Positions 58,505-64,000 of a stretch of DNA of 64,000 nt are shown piece by piece. This stretch comes from Adiantum capillus-veneris. Lineage: Eukaryota; Streptophyta; Polypodiopsida; Polypodiales; Pteridaceae. Both the position numbers and the translations under genes were made by a program. Numbering within the stretch: position 1 is the first letter of the stretch; the number at the start of each line of letters is the position of its first letter. The notes below the pieces were generated by a model. The model was not told the DNA's origin, did not search any database, and was given only the letters and a program-made list of their open reading frames with translations. The stretch lies in the NCBI GenBank assembly GCA_014529385.2, contig CM043945.1, forward strand, positions 95,210,112 through 95,274,111, read 5' to 3'.

Positions 58505-58800
58505 CGGGCGCTGCCCCTTGACCCCACCCGGCAATCGTGGTGACAAAGGGCTGCCGCCCCTTGACCTTGCTTGGGACGCTGTCCCAAACCCCACATGGGC
58601 TGCCACCCCTCGACCCTGCTCGGGGTGTTTCCCCAAACCCTGCGGGGGCTGCCGCCCCTCGACCCTGCTTTGTCCCGAACCGCACAGGGGCTGCCGCCCC
58701 TTTACCCTGCTCGGGATGCTACCCCAAACCTCGCGGGGACTGTCGCCCCTCAACCTTGCTCGGAATGTTGCCCGAAAACCCATAGTGACTGCCACCCTAC
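58505..58800. repeat. GC-rich 49-bp minisatellite
   Basis: GGGCTGCCGCCCC or a close variant stands at 58548, 58597, 58646, 58688, 58737 and 58785: spacings 49, 49, 42, 49, 48. Each unit continues TCGACCCTGCTCGGG, then GATGCTGCCCCAAACC. It is a GC island in AT-rich DNA and gives open frames on several strands that are not genes. Confidence 0.9.
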
Positions 58801-58827
58801 TTGTGATGCTGCACCAAACCCCACTCT

Positions 58828-58975
58828 AGACTCTTGTTGCACCATCCTATTCCACTTTCTCAATTGTGGTCTAGCTTAGATAAGCTATGTATCTGAAACC
58901 CAGACTCTTGTTGCACCATCCTATTCCACTTTCTCAATTGTGGTCTAGCTTAGATAAGCTATGTATCTGAAACCC
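58828..58975. repeat. perfect 74-bp tandem duplication
   Basis: The 74 bases starting AGACTCTTGTTGCACCATCC at 58828 are repeated without visible change at 58902. Identity this complete implies a very recent event. Confidence 0.92.
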
Positions 58976-59269
58976 AGTCTCTTTCCTTGCTTCACAACTC
59001 ACCAAGGACAATCAACATAAATAAGTGGTGGTGAATGACTCTATTTTGGAGCTCAAAACTCAAAATTTTCCTTGGACATTGACCATATCCGCAACATGTC
59101 TTAACTATGCTCAAAGCTATTCTCGTCATAGCAAGCTTGGGGGTTTTTGTTTCAAATTTCACCAATTGTCAAATCTTGCTTATCAAGAGAAGCAACAACT
59201 AGGTCGTGCAATAATTCACCTTGGACCTTGCCCCAAATCTTGATTCCACTACAATTCCAAGCCATAATC

Positions 59270-60970
59270 TAATATAGCAAGGTGTCTTCTATTTGAAAAT
59301 CCACCACTTGGTCCACTACTACTCCAACCCTATTTTCATTCAACTTTGACATTAAAAAGCAATGTTGCTTTCTTGTAGTACACCTTTGCCATTTCCCATC
59401 AAAGCTAAGTCCACCACTTGTCAAAGCAAGACTCTTACATAGGGAGGGGGTTTTGGTTTCAAGATTCACCACTTGTCCTTGTTGAAGCAAGTACTTCTTT
59501 GACTTTAGGAATCTACTAGCTCATCTAGTAGTTCACCTTGAGCATTGGCCATTAAAACTACGTCCACCACTTCTCCAAGCTTCCATTGAAGAAAGGTATG
59601 ACTGCTCGGACATTGAGAAGAAAGGCCCTACTATCAACCTTGCTTCCATTGAAAGTGGCAAGGGCTACTTGGACATTGGGAAGTGAGGCCTTGAAATTGT
59701 CCTATGTTTGCCATTAAAACTTATAGGCCCACCTCTTGTCCAAGCTATACTATATTATAGTTGGTCCAATATTCATCACTTCTCCAACCATTGGATTTAT
59801 CTGCTTGTAGTTCACCTTGAACCTTGGCCATTAAAACTAGGTCCACCACTTGTCCAAGCTACCCTCAAATAAAGCAAGGGGGTTTTTGTTTCAAGATCCA
59901 TCAATGCTCCAATTTTGTTTCCACTAAAATAAGCAAGGGCTACTTGGACATTGAGAAGCAAGGCCATACAATAGTTCACCTTGGACATTGGTCATTAAAA
60001 CTAGGTCCACCACTTGTCCAACCTTTACTCTCATTTAGAAAGGGACTTTTGGTTTCAAAATCCATCACTTGTCCAACCTTACTTGCATTGAAAGAAGCAA
60101 GAGATACTTGGACATTGGGAACCAAGATCCTACACCACCTTGGACATTGTCCATTAAAGCTAGGTCCACCACTTGTCCAACCTTTACTCTCATATATAAA
60201 AGGGACTTCTGGTTTCAAGCTCTAGCACTTGTCCAACCTTACTTCCATTAAAAGAAGCAAGGGCTACTTGGACATTAGAACCAAGGCCCTAAAATAGTTC
60301 ACCTTGGACATTAACTAGGTCCACCACTTGTCCAAGCTTTACTCTCTTATATAAAAGGGACTTCTGGTTTCAAGCTCCACCACTTGTCCAACCTTGCTTC
60401 CATCAAAAGAATTAAGGGCTACTTGGACATTGAGAACCAAGGCCCTACAATAGTTCACCTTGTACATTAACTAGGTCCACCACTTGTCCAAGCTTTACTC
60501 TCATATAGAAAGGGACTTTTGGTTTTGAGATCCATCACTTGTCCAACCATACTTCCATTGAAAGAAGTAAGAGATACTTGCACATTGGGAATCAAGTTCC
60601 TACAATACCACCTTGGACACTGGACATTAAAACTAGGTCCATCACTTGCCCAAGCTTTACTCTCATATAGAAAAAGGGACTTTTGGTTTCAAGCTCCACC
60701 ACTTGTCCAACCTTACTTCCATTGAAAGAAGCAAGGGATACTTGGACATTGGGAAGCTTCCTACAATAGCACCTTGAACAATAGCCATAGAACTAGGTCC
60801 ACCATTTCTCCAAGCTTTACCTCAAATAGAAAGGGTCTTTTAATCCAACCTTACTTCCATTGGAAGAAGCAAGAGATACTTGGACATTGACGAGCAAGTT
60901 CCTAAAATAGCACCTTGGACACTGGCCATTACAACTAGGTCCACCACTTGTCCAAGCTATGATATAATAT
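59270..60970 (+). repeat. repeat tract of module 3 upstream of transposase-like copy 2
   Basis: About ten units of roughly 155-175 bases carry GGGCTACTTGGACATTGG, ATAGTTCACCTTGGACATT, AACTAGGTCCACCACTTG, CTCATATAGAAAGGGAC and TTGGTTTCAAGCTCCACC. Two CCACCACTTGTCCAA boxes stand in each unit, all on the plus strand. It is clearly related to the tract at 30.2-33.2 kb. Confidence 0.85.
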
Positions 60971-61098
60971 AGCAATGTCTATAGAGTTATAGTATTCACA
61001 ACCCTTGTGTAATGTGTAATGTAACTTATAAATTTTTTTTCAAAGGGAATTTATCTATAAATATGAACTTAACAAGGTGTTTCTTTTCAACTTACAGG

Positions 61099-64000
61099 AT
61101 GGACTTTGAATCTGGGGAGAAAGTGCATATGGTACTTAATATTGTTGGTATTGGTTTTGTGTGTAGAATAGATCCCGATTTCACTTGTGGTGGTAACAAG
61201 ATAGGGCAAGGAAATGTATCTATACTAGTGGAGGAATGTTTGAAGGATGTGGTCCTCCCTTTTTCTACAATGGATACTACATCTCTCCAAAGCTCATTAT
61301 GGAGTGATGTTCGATGGCCTAAGATTCTTTTGCAAAAATCCATAATGAATGACAACGTAATTGACACAAATGAAAGCTACAATGGTGATGAACAAGGGGA
61401 TCATCTTGATCCTCTAGTTACAGATGAAATACCTATTACAAGCCCATAGTTTGAAATGTCGATATGAGAATCTCGGAGAAATGTCCTTTTAAAGGACGAC
61501 ACAATGATACACATTGTGAATGAAGGGACCATCTTGTATGTATTTCCACATGATTATGTCAATTTTTAGGTACTTGGTGATGAATTTGTGGACGTAGGTA
61601 TTGAAAGGGAGAATGCATTCAGTAAGAATATGCATGAAGTGGGAAGCATTACTTTGCTAAAGTGGACCATCCATTAGACAACCATGTTGGATGGGAGCCC
61701 ACTACAACGCTTTGTTCCTGTTGATGGGATGGATACTAGACATGAGGATGTATCCAATGATGACAATGCTGGGGAAAAACTTAGTGGTAGTGTTGATGTT
61801 CCTTTGCTAAGGAAGAGACGATATAGTTTCATCAACAAGACTCAAAAAGTGCAAGCAGCACCAACTTCTACTTTTTATCGTTCAACTGAGTCAATTCAAA
61901 GGGTTTCATGCATTGATTGTTGTGGAAAAAAATATTGTCAGTTTGCAGATCGTGATTTGTGACAAGATTACGGCAAGAATTTTGGGGAGAGTCTCAAAAA
62001 GCACGCACAAATTATGTATATGATGTTCTATCTATATGCTATCAGAAAGATGAGAAGATGTGATACCACTTCAAGATAAATGGCTCTATTGTTTGCTGCA
62101 GAGCATGGTATGAGCTACATGGAATACCAAAGACATCATTTTATTGCTACAAGGAAACTTCTGAAAACGGTGTGTGCCAATGTGTGCATGGTAACACATG
62201 TACATTGAGAAGAGGACTTCAACATACTAGTTTAGCAAGAGCACTACTAACTGAATTTGTGAATAACAACTCTGAGAAGATGCCACATAGAAGCAGAACA
62301 CTACTAGATGGATCAAGAGAGACTCAATTAGTGATTCCATCAATGCACAAACAAGTTGACATTTTAAGCAAAATCAACACAATACTGGACCAAATGGGCT
62401 ATGAGAAGAAGTTATCTCCATCTTCTTTCGGTAGAATTTGGAACAAAGATTATTCACATGTCACTTTAACAAAGATAGTGAGTTCTCTATGTGCAATGTC
62501 TGTAGTTCAATCAAGGCAAGGCTAGAAGCTAAACCTTCTCTTGAAGAGAGAGCTCTTCTCTTGAGAGAAAGAGAAGTTCACATGGCACAACAGAAGAGTT
62601 CCAGGAGCTTATATTATGCATGGTGCATATATTCAGAAATTCAACCACAAAAGTATGTTTGTATAATCCATGATAAGATGGATCAAAAGAAGACTGTCAT
62701 TCCTAGATCACGCATTGTTCCTAAGGGTGTGGATTTAGGATACAATTTGCAGGTGGTTTTGATAAGTATGATCACTCATGGCCATGGAGAAGGTCATTAT
62801 GGTCACTTTGTCTTGAATGGTTTGTGGCCAGCTGATCCAAATCTTACAATTGGCTCAATTACTAATTGTTTACATAACTTAGAGAGGATAGATAAGCATC
62901 CTCTTGGTGAGCTGGCAACAAATAGACTACCAAGGAGTAGTATCTGTCTACTATATGCTTCGAACTCAAGGAGTGCTTTAGACCACCACAACTTGAGTGA
63001 TGGAAAAGGGCCCATCGTGCAACCATCAGAAGAAAAATTGGGGTCAACATTTTGCAAGTTGCCAGAGAACTTGTTACTATAATTGAATAATTGTGTAGGG
63101 GAAAACAAAAATTGATACTTATTTGCCTATTTGTCAATGCTTAAAGGGGTGTTTTCAAAACTATCCAACTTGGATTTTTGATGGTTGGGCATACACATGA
63201 GGACATAGATGCCATGTTCAGTAAGTTTTAAAAGAAATTGAGAGTTACACAAACATATACTTTGCCACACTTGATGGATACATTACGAAATAGCTCATCT
63301 TCATCTCCAACCCCATTTTTGCTTGAAAAGGTCCCCGATTTCAAGCAATATTGTGATGGTTATCTTTGTGATCAACAAGACATACTTGTTGGACATTCCA
63401 AACCACTTCAATTCAGGTTTTTAATGCAAGATGAGACACCAATGATGCAATATAAGGCACATGTAGGTGTATCAAGTTGGAGTGGAAGTATTTGCCTTTG
63501 GAAAACAGACATAGAAGGCAATCCAATGTTGCCACATGGAGATCCACCTTTGGTGCCAATGGCAGAATATGTCAAGGCTCATGAAGAAGTGATTTTAGGG
63601 TTGAAGAATTATATTAAGTTTTGGAAAAATCTAGGGAATGGTTCAAATGTGCCACGATATTATAGACCTGTGATAGATTTCTGGAGTAAGGTGATTGACG
63701 AGCTTGGAAAAGCAACCATATCAGAGGGAGGATTGTACGAAAATTTTTGGCCAACAACTTAGGACTCCTGTCACCTACAATCCACTACAATGAGCTTACA
63801 ACAAGGAGCAGAAAGATTCCTAGGCCTTGAAGAGTTGAATGATCATTTTTGTGGTCCTCAACGAGATAGACCAAGGGAAGATTTTGATCCTATGTCTGAT
63901 GTGCACCAAGTTGACTTTGTTATGCTAGTTCCAAGTGACATGGAAATCTATCCAGTTTGGCTCTCAATGGCTTTATCAGACATTGATAACGAGCCTACAT
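61099..64000 (+). pseudogene. DUF8039-like/DUF7869-like transposase gene, copy 2 (runs off the window)
   Basis: Same gene as at 33381: MDFESGEKVHMVLN, GGNKIGQGNVSILVEEC, SLWSDVRWPKILL (the WPK end missing in copy 1 through a stop), CIDCCGKKYC, VCCRAWYELHGIPKTSF, CVHGNTCTLRRG, CNVCSSIKARLEA, HDKMDQKKT, HGEGHYGHFVLNG, and the core read as LNNCVGENKN near 63083-63112. The core Asp seen in copy 1 is Asn here (GAT to AAT). Stops include TAG 61447-61449, others near 61465, 61568 and 61677, TAA 63080-63082 and TGA 63113-63115. Frameshifts lie near 61960 and 63150. The ATG follows CAACTTACAG, a good 3' splice-site match. The C-terminal domain reaches the window end. Confidence 0.75.

Noticed and set aside
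58470-58879. Overlapping Pro/Gly-rich open frames on both strands
   Set aside because: The 49-bp GC-rich minisatellite produces open frames in several phases at once.
1-64000. tRNA, rRNA or organellar insertions
   Set aside because: No cloverleaf with intact A and B boxes, rRNA core sequence or plastid/mitochondrial gene was seen on either strand by reading; a covariance-model scan would be decisive.

Overview
The window looks like repeat-rich intergenic DNA from a large land-plant nuclear genome. It holds Ty1/copia elements (one with an initiator-Met-tRNA primer-binding site), a Ty3/gypsy element with two RNase H domains (a plant Tat-lineage trait), a hAT transposase relic, GT-AG introns and very long minisatellite arrays. 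A fern or other non-seed plant is possible, but this is only an impression from the style of the repeats. I see no rRNA, tRNA, CRISPR array or bacterial gene. Nearly every coding region is decayed by in-frame stops and frameshifts.

Layout: 0-1.8 kb, a 3' part of a copia element (+). 1.8-5.4 kb, a second copia element (-). 5.4-8.0 kb, a duplicated (GA)n block and a hAT transposase relic (-). 8.1-8.6 kb, a ~63-bp tandem repeat. 9-12.5 kb, several 3'-pol fragments of a gypsy element (-). 14.3-15.0 kb, a decayed coding stretch I do not recognise. 15.3-15.6 kb, hairpins. 15.6-18.0 kb, two FCP1-like phosphatase relics (-). 18.4-20.8 kb, a repeat tract containing a fragment of a transposase-like gene (+). 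22.75-23.2 kb, a third FCP1-like relic (-). 23.2-28.5 kb, a satellite array with a 1501-bp higher-order unit. 28.5-33.2 kb, further minisatellites and arrays. 33.4-36.6 kb, a nearly full-length transposase-like gene (+) with an N-terminal Tnp1/DUF8039-like domain and a DUF7869-like domain. 37.2-46.4 kb, a complete nested Ty3/gypsy element with 1.55-kb LTRs. 46.4-49.9 kb, a minus-strand multi-exon gene with a DGQH motif and a C-terminal SET-like domain; its last 138 bases lie on the far side of the gypsy element at 37068-37205. 50.1-57.4 kb, a satellite array with a ~0.9-kb higher-order unit. 57.4-61.0 kb, minisatellites and another array. 61.1-64 kb, a second copy of the transposase-like gene.

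Main result: one module occurs three times. In each, a minus-strand gene (FCP1-like phosphatase, or the DGQH/SET protein) and a plus-strand DUF8039/DUF7869 gene point away from each other. Between them lies 2-11 kb of tandem repeats. All the tracts share a box close to CCACCACTTGTCCAA, always on the + strand as far as I could see. This looks like an undescribed family of large DNA transposons, or transposon-borne gene pairs, with internal satellite arrays. The transposase and SET calls rest on motifs I can see; mobility, box binding and module boundaries are inference.
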